DNA of 64,000 nucleotides from Closterium sp. NIES-65 (Eukaryota > Streptophyta > Zygnematophyceae > Desmidiales > Closteriaceae). The position numbers and the translations under genes were made by a program. Shown here piece by piece: positions 22,001-31,094 of the stretch. A model generated the notes under the pieces. It was not told the DNA's origin, ran no database searches, and saw nothing but the letters and a program-made list of their open reading frames with translations. The stretch lies in assembly GCA_948144175.1 (NCBI GenBank), contig CANXME010002430.1, positions 171,200-235,199 of the forward strand, read 5' to 3'. Each line of letters starts with the position of its first letter. Within the stretch, counting starts at the first letter, position 1.

Positions 22001-25000
22001 TACCACCCTCCCTCTCACCGGTTCTTTGACTCCCGTGACGTCCGTTTCAAGGAGTCCACTCCGTACTACGTCAGGTACCCCAGTCGAGGTCTCCCGGTTC
22101 CTCCTCCCCCCCTCTTCCTGACTGCCGTTCCCCCTCCTGCTCCCCCGGTACAGCCTCCCCCCCCTGGTCCAGCCCCGTCAGGTGTGTCCCAGGCTACCCC
22201 TCCTCCTTCGGTAGCCCCTCCGGTACAGCCTCCCTCCCCACAGTCCTCCTCGCAGCGTGCCGCTGGTGCTAGCTCTCGAGAGGTTGGTGCGGCGCCTGTT
22301 CCTGTACCGGTTTCTGGTTCTGGGGGTGCTGGAGTTGGAGCTGGAGTTGGAGCTGGAGTTGGCACTGGAGTTTCTGGTTCTGGGGGTGCTGGAGTTGGAG
22401 CTGGGGTTGGAGCTGGAGTTTCTGGTTCTGGAGTTGGAGCTGACCCGGTGGGTGCAGAGGACTCTTGTCGTCCGGGAGCTGGTGCTGGCCGCGCGGACAC
22501 TGGGGGTGCTGCGTCTGGGGGTGAGGGTGCGCCTCCTTCGGGTTCAGGTGAGCCGGGTTCTGGAGCTGGTGTTAGTGCTGCCTCTGGGGGTGGTGCGCCT
22601 AGTTCTTCTGAGGTGGACTCTGGAGCTGCCGCTGCTTCGGACACTACTCCACCCCCCCACCCCTACCCGACTAGGCACCAGGCTCGTGTTCGCCGTGCCC
22701 GTGATGAGCAGCTGGCGTTGGAGAGAGAGGAGAGGGAGTTACAGCGGCTGGAGGAGCAGCAGCAGCAGCTGGAGCCGCAGGAGCAGCAGCAGCAGCAGCA
22801 GCAGCTGGACCCGCAGGAGCAGCAGTCCCAGCAGCAGCCGCGTCCGCAGCAGCAGCAGTCGCAGCCGCAGCAGCAGCAGCCACTTCCTCCTCCTGTCTCG
22901 GGTCTTCGGATCCTTGGTCTCCCCTCCCCTTCTCCTCCCTCCTCCGCCTCTCCTCCTGTCTACGGTCCCACGTTTCCTCCTCCTGACTCCTCCCCCGCTG
23001 TTTTCCCCAGTTCTCCGCCTTTGTCCTCTCCTCCTCCGTCTCGTTCTTGGGCTACTCGTCGCTCCCCTCGTGCTCGTCCCTCGTCTCCTGTTCCCTTCAC
23101 TGACCTTCGTACTGCCTTCCTTCTTTCTAGTCCACCTCGTCCGTCTCAGTCTGTGCTTCCGTCTCCTCCTGAGTCGGCCCTCACTGTGTCGCTCCCTACT
23201 CCTGTCACTGACTACTACCGCACGTACCGTCCTGTTCTCTCTCGTGTTCTCGCCTCTCTTGTTACTCACCCTCGTGCCTCTGTGTCCTCTGTGTCCGCTC
23301 TTACTGCCGCAGTTACTGACTTTGCCTCTACCCGCCGCCTTGACTACGCCACCACGCTTGTGGCTGCTCCTCCTACCAGTCCTCTGGCCGTCGGGGGTGT
23401 GTCTGCCCCTGGCTGTGACGCCCTAGAGGACAGGCAGTTTGAGCTAGAGTTCCTGGCGGCCGCTTCCCCTCATCTCTGTGCCATGCTCCTCGCCCCTGAG
23501 GGTGACCCCGACGCCCTTGACATTCCGACTCCTCGCACTTACGCTGAGGCAGTGTCAGGGCCTTGGGCCTCTCAGTGGAGAGCTGCCATGGACGCAGAGA
23601 TGGCCTCCTACAGATCCACAGGCACCTACGTCGATGAGGTTCCCCCCCCTGGGGCGAACGTAGTCGACGGCATGTGGATCTACAGGGTGAAGCGGCCACC
23701 GGGATCTCCCCCGGTCTTCAAGGCGCGCTACGTGGCTAGAGGTTTCAGTCAGCGCGAGGGAGTTGACTTCTTTCAGACCTTCGCACCTACCCCGAAGATG
23801 ACCACTCTTCGGGTGTTACTACACGTAGCAGCACAGAGAGACTACGAGTTACACTCTCTTGACTTCTCCACTGCTTTCCTTCAGGGCAGTCTACACGAGG
23901 AGGTCTGGTTGCGTCGTCCCTCGGCCTTCACTGGCACTTTCCCTCTTGGGACCCAGTGGAGGCTGAGGCGACCTGTTTACGGTCTTCGCCAGGCCCCTCG
24001 TGAGTGGCACGACACTCTGCGTTTTACCCTCTCTGACCTTGGGTTCCAGCCGTCTTCTGCCGACCCGTCGCTGTTCGTTCGTCGTGGCTCCACACCGTTC
24101 TTTGTTCTGGTCTACGTCGACGACCTCGTTTTCGCCACTTCGGACAGGGTTGCTTTGGCAGACGTGAAGTCCGAACTGCAGAAGAGACACACGTGCACTG
24201 ATCTTGGTGAGCTGCGCCACTACCTTGGCCTGCAGATCACCAGGGACAGAGCCGCTCGCACCATTACACTCTCACAGTCACACATGGTGCAGCAGGTCCT
24301 TCAGCGGTTCGGGCTTCAGCACTCCACCGTACAGCGCACACCTCTAGCTGTTGACCACAGACTCACTGGTCCCTTTCCTGACGAGCCGTTTGAGCCTAGT
24401 GGTCCCTACGCAGAGCTTGTGGGTTGCCTCATGTACCTGATGACTTGTACTCGCCCGGACCTCGCCTTCCCTCTCAGCATCCTTGCGCGCTTTGTTGCGC
24501 CAGGGAGACACCGTCCTGTTCACTGGACGGCAGCTGTGAGGGTGGCGAAGTACCTAGCGACTACATCAGGCGTGGGGCTAGTTCTTGGAGGGCAGCAGTC
24601 TGTCGTACTCACTGGTCACTGTGACTCCTCTTACGCTGACGACGCTGAGACTCACAGGTCTACTCAGGGGTACTGTTTCAGTCTGGGTTCTGGAGCTGTT
24701 TCCTGGCGTTCCACGCGCTCCTCTTCTGTCTCGACCTCTACAGCTGAGGCTGAGATTTACGCTGGTGCCATGGCGGTACAGGAGTTACGGTGGTTGACCT
24801 TCTTGCTCGCCGACCTTGGTGAGCGGCCGAGCTCTGCACCGACCTTGTTTACTGACAACAAGGCGTCGATCCTCCTCTGTCGTGAGCCGCGACTGGAGAG
24901 CAGAGTGAAGCACATTCACGTCAGGTACTTTCTTCTGCGAGAGTTGCAGAGGCGTGGACAGGCTCGCTTCGAGTTTGTAGAGTCCGAGGCCAACACTGCA

Positions 25001-25090
25001 GACATCTTCACCAAGGCGCTTCCGCCTTGTGACCACCAGAGGTGTTGTGTGCAGTTAGGCCTTGTTGACACAGGTTCTAGTCATGCGTAG
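19067..25090 (+). CDS. Copia Gag-Pol polyprotein, intact (2007 aa)
   Basis: The start is taken at ATG 19067 (MATPRVLRF), not at an upstream TTG. Order: Gag (1 to ~400) with a Gly-rich hinge and polyGln; a Cys/His cluster CPYQ...CGRFHPPGQC (CX13CX3HX4C, wider than the usual zinc knuckle); protease LDSGASH near 525; polyGln/Pro linker; pre-integrase WHHRMGHP; integrase (LDVWGP, HSDRGGEF, QQNGVAERR); a long Pro/Gly-Val/Gln linker; reverse transcriptase with VYVDDLVFAT; RNase H (STAEAEIYAG, FTDNKASI). No frameshift or stop is present, so it may still be able to move if expressed, although its 3' LTR is incomplete. Confidence 0.93.
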   Translation: MATPRVLRFDADGRPLDFSVWLLRARRLLESQVQGGETLWSHATGDLPEPPEPTALGPAPDDAATARFARQRADRTAWTSRDAAACIALSSLLPESEEVHFTQVRTAAAYLTAIKARYSTPATVSLGRLFLPFLFPDLASFERSADLIAHLRSLDASYRAACTEAQLALLPPPMAITVYFIATSLPDRLASVRDALLLKHPSELTIEVLESALKDVESNLRSVAAASGTVSPPLFHGCTVPQLPTFTASLATAATDATAAAVTTASRSRGRGGKKGGSGGGGGGGSGGSGGAVATGGGGSAASGETPRAAAGDSTAPAGGGDPRARQSPPVLPAPLGGAAAWYQAQRQQHLQQQQQPLSSQQPQQQQRQQLAPGSGLRQPQRGAAYPPCPYQVQTGPRRGHPCGRFHPPGQCFAQLTDTVRLTYGVGGPAPDWLPLVQRYGSALWGMSAEQLVDLISAPHAMYAVVDSSVSDSVYSGVVSLGASLAQLPVASVGTCVDSRPATTSEDASLSFTLDSGASHCFFRDSTTLTPLPAPVSVALADPTTGPVTARHTTTLPCPAAPSGSLTGFHVPSFSRNLVGVRPLVSQHVGVWFEPSGETAVCVDGDSYQPLATFTAEPGSGLYTLHTGPRAPQQQPQQQQQPQQQQQQHQRPHQQPPLLPLPPVPPPVRVPASHQVATSPQVSVSCQVPTSVPVAASCSCRSLAHPTVLWHHRMGHPSLPRLRAMSSQRLVLGLPRVLPSLPPSPAPPCRPCVEGRLRATPHSSSLRPATEPFETLHLDVWGPAPRLGPERERYFLVVVDDFSRYTTVFPLAKKSEVTSTLIRWLLTTADTRGRRVSCLHSDRGGEFRSGILAGFCREQGIRQSWTLPESPQQNGVAERRIGLVMEIARTSLTHACAPHFLWPYAVRYAAHELNLWPRVSRPEVSPTSLWTGSPGVASRFRVWGCLALVRDTSADKLSPRAVPCVFLGFPEDSSDFTFYHPPSHRFFDSRDVRFKESTPYYVRYPSRGLPVPPPPLFLTAVPPPAPPVQPPPPGPAPSGVSQATPPPSVAPPVQPPSPQSSSQRAAGASSREVGAAPVPVPVSGSGGAGVGAGVGAGVGTGVSGSGGAGVGAGVGAGVSGSGVGADPVGAEDSCRPGAGAGRADTGGAASGGEGAPPSGSGEPGSGAGVSAASGGGAPSSSEVDSGAAAASDTTPPPHPYPTRHQARVRRARDEQLALEREERELQRLEEQQQQLEPQEQQQQQQQLDPQEQQSQQQPRPQQQQSQPQQQQPLPPPVSGLRILGLPSPSPPSSASPPVYGPTFPPPDSSPAVFPSSPPLSSPPPSRSWATRRSPRARPSSPVPFTDLRTAFLLSSPPRPSQSVLPSPPESALTVSLPTPVTDYYRTYRPVLSRVLASLVTHPRASVSSVSALTAAVTDFASTRRLDYATTLVAAPPTSPLAVGGVSAPGCDALEDRQFELEFLAAASPHLCAMLLAPEGDPDALDIPTPRTYAEAVSGPWASQWRAAMDAEMASYRSTGTYVDEVPPPGANVVDGMWIYRVKRPPGSPPVFKARYVARGFSQREGVDFFQTFAPTPKMTTLRVLLHVAAQRDYELHSLDFSTAFLQGSLHEEVWLRRPSAFTGTFPLGTQWRLRRPVYGLRQAPREWHDTLRFTLSDLGFQPSSADPSLFVRRGSTPFFVLVYVDDLVFATSDRVALADVKSELQKRHTCTDLGELRHYLGLQITRDRAARTITLSQSHMVQQVLQRFGLQHSTVQRTPLAVDHRLTGPFPDEPFEPSGPYAELVGCLMYLMTCTRPDLAFPLSILARFVAPGRHRPVHWTAAVRVAKYLATTSGVGLVLGGQQSVVLTGHCDSSYADDAETHRSTQGYCFSLGSGAVSWRSTRSSSVSTSTAEAEIYAGAMAVQELRWLTFLLADLGERPSSAPTLFTDNKASILLCREPRLESRVKHIHVRYFLLRELQRRGQARFEFVESEANTADIFTKALPPCDHQRCCVQLGLVDTGSSHA

Positions 25091-25303
25091 ACTTGAGTTT
25101 ATTGCCTGCTTCGTCTGTACACTTACTATATATACTTGTGATCTCTTGGACTGGCCTTGTGGCCACTGTTGCTTGTGCTCAGAGTGTGTGGTGACGTTGT
25201 GATCCACCCTGAGCTTTGTTTTCTTTTGGACTGGTCTTGTGACCGTACTCTTTTTTTTTTTTTTGTTTTTTGCTAGACACCCCTCACTTAGGCTATGGGG
25301 GTG

Positions 25304-25398
25304 TGTCAAATGTTGTAGCCTGTAGTGAGGTTTGTCTTAGGGGGTACAGAAGTTAGGGTTTGTCATATGTACCCCAACCAACATCAATGCAACATCCA
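25304..25398 (+). repeat. 3' LTR of copia element 1, truncated to 95 bp
   Basis: Identical start to the 5' LTR but it stops at AACATCCA. The last 15 bp of the LTR and the expected 5-bp duplication are missing. Confidence 0.9.
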
Positions 25399-27389
25399 GC
25401 TTGCTTGAGATGCCGCAGTGACGGAACGCGTCAATGATCACCTGCCTAGGGACTTGATCCCACGCCTCCGCTATCCACTGCAGCACCACGGGATGCGGGG
25501 GTCTCCTCAGGTTCCCTGCGGGTGGGTCACATTCAGAGCAAGCGTGCCGTCAGATACCGTACATCAAGAGCTACACTGGTAGGCATTTACTGATCACCGA
25601 CAGTGGACTCACCGTTCTTCGTCTTCAGGTAAAGGCCTTCACGCATGAACCACCTAGCGTAGCGAGCTCGCACCCCGGCCTTGAAACACCGGTTGATGGA
25701 AACGTCAAGTGGTTGAATTTGACTGGTGCAACCTGCAGGGATTACAGCCGGAGTGATGCTGTGCGTGCGATAGGCGCGAAGCATGCCCTGGGTGATGTGG
25801 CCGCGGTACGAATCCAGAACCAGCATCGCACACCGTGCGCACTGGCCCCGCTGGGGGTTGAGATGAGGCAGCACCTCCTTCATCAGCCAAGTCTGCACAG
25901 CGGTCTCGTCCATCCAACCGTTGTCCTGTGCTTGGACCACCACTCCTGCCAGGCACATAGGGAGATAGGGGAGTGAGCCAAACAGGGCCACGGTGGTCTC
26001 CCTAAACCCAAATTCGTTTAGCTCACCAGCGGGGACGTCACACCTCGGCACGTTCTTCATTTTGAACCAAACCCACGGCCGCAGCTTCTCCCCGGATGCC
26101 GTGCACGCGAGCATCACTGTCAGCCGCGTCTTCTCGTAGCCGGCCGTGCGGATCGGGACCGAGCGCGCACCACGGTGGTCAAGGGTCCTCTCGGCCGGCA
26201 TTTCAACGAAGAGGGGCGTTTGATCCGCATGGATGATGCGGCTTGGGTCGATGTTGTGCCGCGCCCTGTTGATCCTGACGAACTTCCAAAAAGACTCGCA
26301 GTCTTTTGCGCATTTTGCCAAGGCAAAAGAACACACACAAGGATGGGATGAATCGGGATATGTAAGTTTATATCGTGGTAAGGACAAGGAGTTGACAATG
26401 CGCAGTGAATTCACAGCCTAGAACCACTCACCAGCCGACAACTGCTGGCCAACCTTTGTCTTCACCCGCATGACGAGATTCCAGCGGTCGCGGAAACGTT
26501 GGCTCCAGTGGGAGCTCGCGTTCCAGTTCTTCCCGGGGTGGTGCTTCTTCATCCACTCCCGGCTCCACTTCTGCGTGTCCTTGACCGAGATCGCCACCCC
26601 ATTCGCGCGATGCAGGCAGATGTATCGGTACAGCGCCGCCTCCATGTCGGGGTGGTGTGATTGGCGGCCCGCCCCATGCATGCGCTTGCGAGAATTCGCA
26701 GCGCCCTTGTACATGCCCGCTGCAGCCTGCGCGCTCCAGCGTCTGATGCACGCGATGCTCGCCGAAGACTCGGCCGAGGTCTTCTTGAGGGAGCCAAGCT
26801 CCGCGTAGCGACGCGCCCACTTCACCTTTTCGCGCACGGACCAGCTCCGCCTGGTCCGTTTAATCCCGCGACTGCGTGGGGAAGGGGGGCGGGAGTTAGC
26901 ATTACAGATGGTGGGGTCTTTTGGCTTCGCCTTCTCAGGGAATGAAGGCATGGGGCCTGCAGCCTCCGCGTAGTCGTCGTCACTGCCCTGCGCCTCGTTT
27001 ACCAAGATGTCGTCCTTGTTCTTGACAGCCTTCTTCTTCTGCCTCTTCGCGCCTTTGCTTGAACCCGGGTCGCCATCGTCCTTCCACTTCTTCTTGCTCT
27101 GTCCGACGCGAGGGGCGACCTTAGCAGGAACCTCAACCACCTTAGCCTTCCCCTTGTCAGCAGCAGGGACGCGGGGTCGCCGCTCCTCATCCGGGCTGTC
27201 GTCGTCCGAGAGCAGCACCCGGGTTTTTTTCCGGGACACGCCTAGGCTGTGACGCAGCCGCCTCTTCAACAGAGGCACGTCATCATCTGACGAGACGCGC
27301 CATGGGTCGTCCGCGTCGTCCTCGCCTTCGAAGAAGACAGCATCACGGCCATCACCCGCCTCCGCCACCACAACAGCAGCCGTATTTGC

Positions 27390-27530
27390 GCCTGTTTCGG
27401 CCTCCGCATCTGCATCCACCTCCGCATCCGCATCTGCATCCGCCTCCGCATCCGCATCTGCATCTGCCTCCGCATCCGCATCTGCATCCGCCTCCGCATC
27501 TGCACCCGCCGCCTGAGCTTCTACCGTCGC
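27390..27530 (-). repeat. Coding Ala-Asp-Glu repeat in the transposase N-terminus
   Basis: Tandem GCATCCGCATCTGCATCCGC-type units encode an (Ala-Asp/Glu)n stretch of about 45 residues. It keeps the frame and is probably length-variable. Confidence 0.85.
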
Positions 27531-27932
27531 ATCCGCCGCCGCATCAGCAACCGCATCCGCGCCTCCGTCATCGTCATCGTCGCCGGCGTGCCACTCCTCC
27601 ACATCGTCGCCGGAGCCTATCGGCTGCATCCACCAGTCGTCATCGTCGATGCCTCCGGCAGGCACCTCGTCACCAGATGCGCTGTCGTCGTGGCCGTTTT
27701 CCGGCCAGTCCTCTTCGTCTTCGTCGCCATGATCTTCGTCGCCGGCGTCTTCGTTGCCCTCTTCCTCGTCACAACTTGCGCCAGAGCCGGCGTTGGAGCA
27801 CCCCGCCGGTTGGCGCTTCTCTTTCGCCATGTCTACCCGGATGTCGTCACCGGGCGAGTTGATGCGCCCATAGTTGGTAACATGGACGTTAGGGAGAGGA
27901 GACGGCGCGCTTGCAGGATGCTTACTACGCAT

Positions 27933-28439
27933 GATAGAGCCTGCTTAGAGCTAAGATTGAGCCACTTTCGAGTTTCATGAGCAAAAAATGAAGCTCAACC
28001 TCGACTACCCCCCATTCCAGAGTGCCCCCCCCCCCTTGGAAGACGAGCCGCTCCTCTACGGCAAATTTGCTCGTAGAGGACAACTCAGGATGGCAGGATG
28101 CTGCCATCGTGCTGCTGGCAGCGTTCTAGAAGGCTCTGTTCTCTGCTGGCAGCAAAACGACACTAGAAGCATCATGAGATGCTGCCAGCAGGGCGGGATT
28201 CTGCCAGCACAAGCAGCATTGATGCTTCTCATCACGTGGCACGAGGTGGCGGCGCATGAATCGCATCAAAATGTGGCTGTTTTCAATTAATCCGCCCCGT
28301 GGGTGGTTTCTACAGTTTTTCCGAATGTTACATGGTTCTTATATATTTTGCCTATTTATAAGAATTATAAGACACCCCAAACCGTCCCAAATATAAGACA
28401 CAGCAAGCATTTTTTTTAATGTATAAGATAAGACATATA
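27933..28439 (-). other. 5' leader region of the transposase gene
   Basis: No coding sequence. It holds repeated TGCTGCCA/TGCTGGCAG motifs (28097-28220) and, toward the TIR, AT-rich sequence with CTTATAA-like words. Confidence 0.5.
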
Positions 28440-28513
28440 TGTCTTCTATCCGGGCAATGACGGTACTACAGAAATACAGTAGAGTACTTCTACAAAATGT
28501 GTTATAGATAATA

Positions 28514-28620
28514 CCGTCAGCCCCTGGATAGAAGCGCCCCTGGGGTTATAAAAAAACACGTTTTTTTAGGGGGTGCGCTTATAATTGAGGATTTTTATAA
28601 GCGCCGGTGCTTATATAATA
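28514..28620 (+). repeat. MITE-like sequence related to the Tigger TIR
   Basis: It begins CCGTCAGCCCCTGGATAGAA after a TA, close to the transposon TIR, and contains a TATAAGCGCC-centred hairpin. A related unit lies at 38279-38390. The right end is not clear. Confidence 0.55.
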
Positions 28621-28707
28621 GCATATATGAAATTCGTCGTTTTTCCACCAAACTGTAGATCCCGTTCTTGCGAATTGAATCGAGTCGAAACTATACATGG
28701 TTCGGTT

Positions 28708-28763
28708 GAGAATCTCGCATGCAAGTTGGCAGGGATTGATTCCCTGCCAACACACACAGTCAG
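28708..28763. repeat. 56-bp dispersed repeat with a 10-bp-arm hairpin, copy 1
   Basis: Contains TTGGCAGGGA and TCCCTGCCAA as inverted arms. A second copy lies in direct orientation at 30751-30806. The two copies bracket the TRIM-like element. Confidence 0.85.
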
Positions 28764-28918
28764 TATGTGAAACTATACAGATGTTCTCGATTAGAGTCCA
28801 CGTGAAAAACACGGGCGCTGCGGGCCTTTGTGGAAAACTCACAAACCCCGGGCAAAAGGGAACTTATAGTCCCTTATAAGAACAATTGCATGAAGAGAGA
28901 TTTTTCTTCGCTACTATT

Positions 28919-29174
28919 TGTCGAAATATGTTTGTCATATTTTATAACTGCTTGTAGTTGTAGTGTAGTTATTGTACTTTGTAGGTGGTGCACCAACTAT
29001 GTTTCCTATGCTATATGTTTCTTGAAACCTATAGTGAAACTCATTTTTCTCCAACTTTTCTCCTCTCCAACTCACTCGATACCTCTCCTAGGGAAAATCC
29101 CGCTCGATACCTAAGTTCGGGCCTAGGCTACTAAGCCTAGGCCCCACCTCTTACCTTACCTATTACTCTCGACA
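28919..29174 (+). repeat. 5' LTR of the TRIM-like element
   Basis: 256 bp, TG..CA ends, matches 29968-30223. Confidence 0.93.
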
Positions 29175-29239
29175 TGTTATCGGAGCTAGGTTCGTCCTGG
29201 CCTGTGGGCCCACTTTACACTTCCGCTGCTAAGGTTTTC

Positions 29240-29472
29240 CGGTCGCGCGCCTAGGGCGCGTGACGACTTTATTTTTACATTGTCCCGCCCACGGGCGTGT
29301 GACTCCTTCCCTGCCCGTCGCGCGCCCCGTGGCACGCGACGGTGCCCTTCTACTGCCCATCGTGCGCCCCGTGGCACACGATGGTGCCCTGCTTGTCGTG
29401 TGCCCCGAGGCACACGATCGGGCCCTTTTATGCTACCCGTCGTGCGCCCCGTGGCACTGGCCCGCGACGGGC
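29240..29472 (+). repeat. Array of five or so similar hairpins inside the TRIM-like element
   Basis: Stems include CGTCGCG/CGCGACG (from 29316), CATCGTG/CACGATG (from 29358), TCGTG/CACGA (from 29396) and CCGTCGTG/CGCGACGG (from 29437), around a shared GCCCCGTGGCA loop region. A stem TCGCGCGCC/GGCGCGTGA lies at 29242. Stem differences between copies are mostly compensated on the opposite arm, as for a selected RNA structure. Confidence 0.7.
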
Positions 29473-29967
29473 CTTTCCGCCCCTGCACTCCCTGCTGCCG
29501 CCCCTGACCCATCTGCACCGACGCCTCTTCGCCGCTCTGCGGCTTTCTTCCTTCCCACCCCCCTCCTCCTTTGTCTCCCTGCAGCCGCGGGGAGGAGGGT
29601 ATGGGGGTGGAGGGTGTTGGAGTGTGGCGTCACCTCTCTCCCTTCCCCTCCTCCTTCTTTCAGTCCCACCGCTGCAGCTGCCGCTGGGGGGAGAAGGTGT
29701 GAGGATGTGGGGGAGCAGGGGGAGTGGTACCGGGGTGGCGGGTGTGAGGCAACATGCAGCCATCCCTCCACCTCTCCTCTCTTCCCCCTTTCTCTGCTGC
29801 TCCTGCAGCAGTGTGGGGGAGGGGAAGGAGGAGGGTGAGGAGATGGAGGGGGTAACTCTTTAATGTTAGCCCGCCTGCATTACCTGCTGTTGCTTGTGAT
29901 TATTTTGCATGGTGTACCCCCTCAGGGGGGCGTAACTACTTTTCTACCTACAAGCATTATGGGGGCG

Positions 29968-30223
29968 TGTCGAAATATGTTTGTCATATTTTATAACTGC
30001 TTGTAGTTGTAGTGTAGTTATTGTACTTTGTAGGTGGTGCACCAACTATGTTTCCTATGCTATATGTTTCTTGAAACCTATAGTGAAACTCATTTTTCTC
30101 CAACTTTTCTCCTCTCCAACTCACTCGATACCTCTCCTAGGGAAAATCCCGCTCGATACCTAAGTTCGGGCCTAGGCTACTAAGCCTAGGCCCCACCTCT
30201 TACCTTACCTATTACTCTCGACA
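29968..30223 (+). repeat. 3' LTR of the TRIM-like element
   Basis: 256 bp, follows a short G-rich tract, flanked by the CTATT duplication. Confidence 0.93.
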
Positions 30224-30851
30224 CTATTCGTGTTTTTCTGGCACATACGTACATTCGGACTACGCTGTCTTCAACTTCTCGTCGCACGGTTCGCCGCGTT
30301 GATCAGTGTCGCAGGACAAACAGGCAGAAAAATACAAAATAAATTATTTTTAAGGCCGAAAGGAAAGACAACATTTTTGTTTTACACTGTAAGCGAGATT
30401 AATGAGGTGGCATCGTCGGAGCTCGCGGGGAACCGCGCAACAGGATTTCGACACAAGAGCGGTCAAGATAAACAGACAAACACAATGCAAAAAAAGAAAT
30501 AGTGAATCAACACTTCCTTTCGTTTTAGTTTCTCTAAATGTTCTGACAGATTCGATTTGCGTTCTTTGATTGGCTGCGGAACTGATTCGTGCAATGATTC
30601 AGTCAAGATGCAAGATTTCCCGCCAAAAATGGGACTGTAGAGGAGGGGATACACCTAGGACTAATGTGAAAAATCTACTCGTTGAGGAAATGGGACTCTT
30701 TTAGGAAGGGCTTCTAAGCCAGAACATCTGTACTGTACAAGGCTGTGATTGAAAATCTCGCGTGCAAGTTGGCAAGGATTGATTCCCTGCCAACACACAC
30801 AGTCAGAATGAGTCAACGTGCGCCCTTGACAGCTCATTCTGACTGGACGCG
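30224..30851. other. Spacer between TRIM-like element and copia element 2
   Basis: No gene. It holds the second 56-bp palindromic repeat (30751-30806) and an 11-bp inverted repeat GTCAGAATGAG/CTCATTCTGAC spanning 30801-30843. Confidence 0.6.
30751..30806. repeat. 56-bp dispersed repeat with hairpin, copy 2
   Basis: Direct repeat of 28708-28763 with a few substitutions, one of them in the first hairpin arm (GGCAAGGA instead of GGCAGGGA). Confidence 0.85.
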
Positions 30852-30961
30852 TGTCAAATGTTGTAGCCTGTAGTGAGGTTTGTCTTAGGGGGTACAGAAG
30901 TTAGGGTTTGTCATATGTACCCCAACCAACATCAATGGAACACCCATTCCTCATTCTGACA
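30852..30961 (+). repeat. 5' LTR of copia element 2
   Basis: 110 bp, TGTC..GACA, followed directly by the primer-binding site. Confidence 0.95.
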
Positions 30962-31094
30962 TGGTATCAGCTAGGTTAGGATCCTGTGGGATCCCGTTCC
31001 TCCGTTCTCCGTTCGTACCTCCCGAGCCTGATCCTACCTCTCGTTCGTACCAGTTTCGTTGTTAACGCGCCTAGTACCGAGCCTAGCGCCATCT

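Larger units (their letters stand above)
18156..25398 (+). mobile_element. Copia element 1 with 110-bp LTRs, inserted in the transposase gene
   Basis: The 5' LTR is 18156-18265, primer site TGGTATCAGCTA follows at 18266, and the single coding frame is 19067-25090. The 3' LTR (25304-25398) lacks its last 15 bp, and no target-site duplication is found, so a small deletion took the right end. It is nearly identical to copia element 2 (30852-38149). The polyprotein frame is intact. Confidence 0.93.
17806..27932 (-). pseudogene. Tigger/pogo-type transposase (CENP-B HTH + DDE_1), last exon split by a copia element
   Basis: Exons: 27932-26432, 26302-25613, then 25515-25399, interrupted by the copia and resuming at 18155-17806 (TAG). 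Introns are GT/AG and both are phase 1. The N-terminal ~330 residues are acidic (Asp/Glu runs, an Ala-Asp-Glu repeat) followed by basic Lys stretches. A CENP-B-like DNA-binding region starts at RSWSVREKVKWARRY. The DDE_1 core has three acidic residues in HADQTP, MLVLDSYRGH and IQPLDVSINRCFK. The tail after the insertion is acidic (GKAPEEEEEEEMQAEG). Both sides of the insertion are in the same frame. Without the insertion the gene would be intact as far as visible. The alternative start MAKEKRQ is possible. Confidence 0.82.
17557..28463 (-). mobile_element. Tigger/pogo-like DNA transposon (Tc1/mariner superfamily), copia nested inside
   Basis: TIRs of 24 bp lie at 17557-17580 and 28440-28463 (CCGTCATCGCCTGGATAGAA and its complement, two mismatches), flanked by TA on both sides (17555-17556, 28464-28465), the target site of this superfamily. 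Removing the nested copia (18156-25398) leaves about 3.66 kb. The minus strand encodes a CENP-B/DDE_1-type transposase. Subterminal sequence on both sides is rich in CTTATAA-like motifs. Confidence 0.88.
28464..28918. other. Short spacer with MITE-like and palindromic repeats
   Basis: No gene. A sequence resembling the Tigger TIR starts at 28514 after TA. A palindromic repeat unit lies at 28708-28763. Both have relatives elsewhere in the window. Confidence 0.6.
28919..30223 (+). mobile_element. TRIM-like non-autonomous LTR retrotransposon (1305 bp)
   Basis: Apparently identical 256-bp LTRs (28919-29174 and 29968-30223), each starting TGTCGAAATATG and ending CTCTCGACA. The target-site duplication is CTATT (28914-28918, 30224-30228). 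A primer-site-like TGTTATCGGAGC follows the first LTR, and a short TATGGGGG purine tract precedes the second. The 793-bp interior has no gag or pol and carries a run of short hairpins. Matching LTRs point to a recent insertion. Confidence 0.93.

Noticed and set aside
20000-23700. Several 80-390-codon frames on both strands overlapping the copia polyprotein (also 32300-36400)
   Set aside because: They overlap a clearly conserved polyprotein, are highly biased (Leu/Ser/Arg runs) and show no domain.
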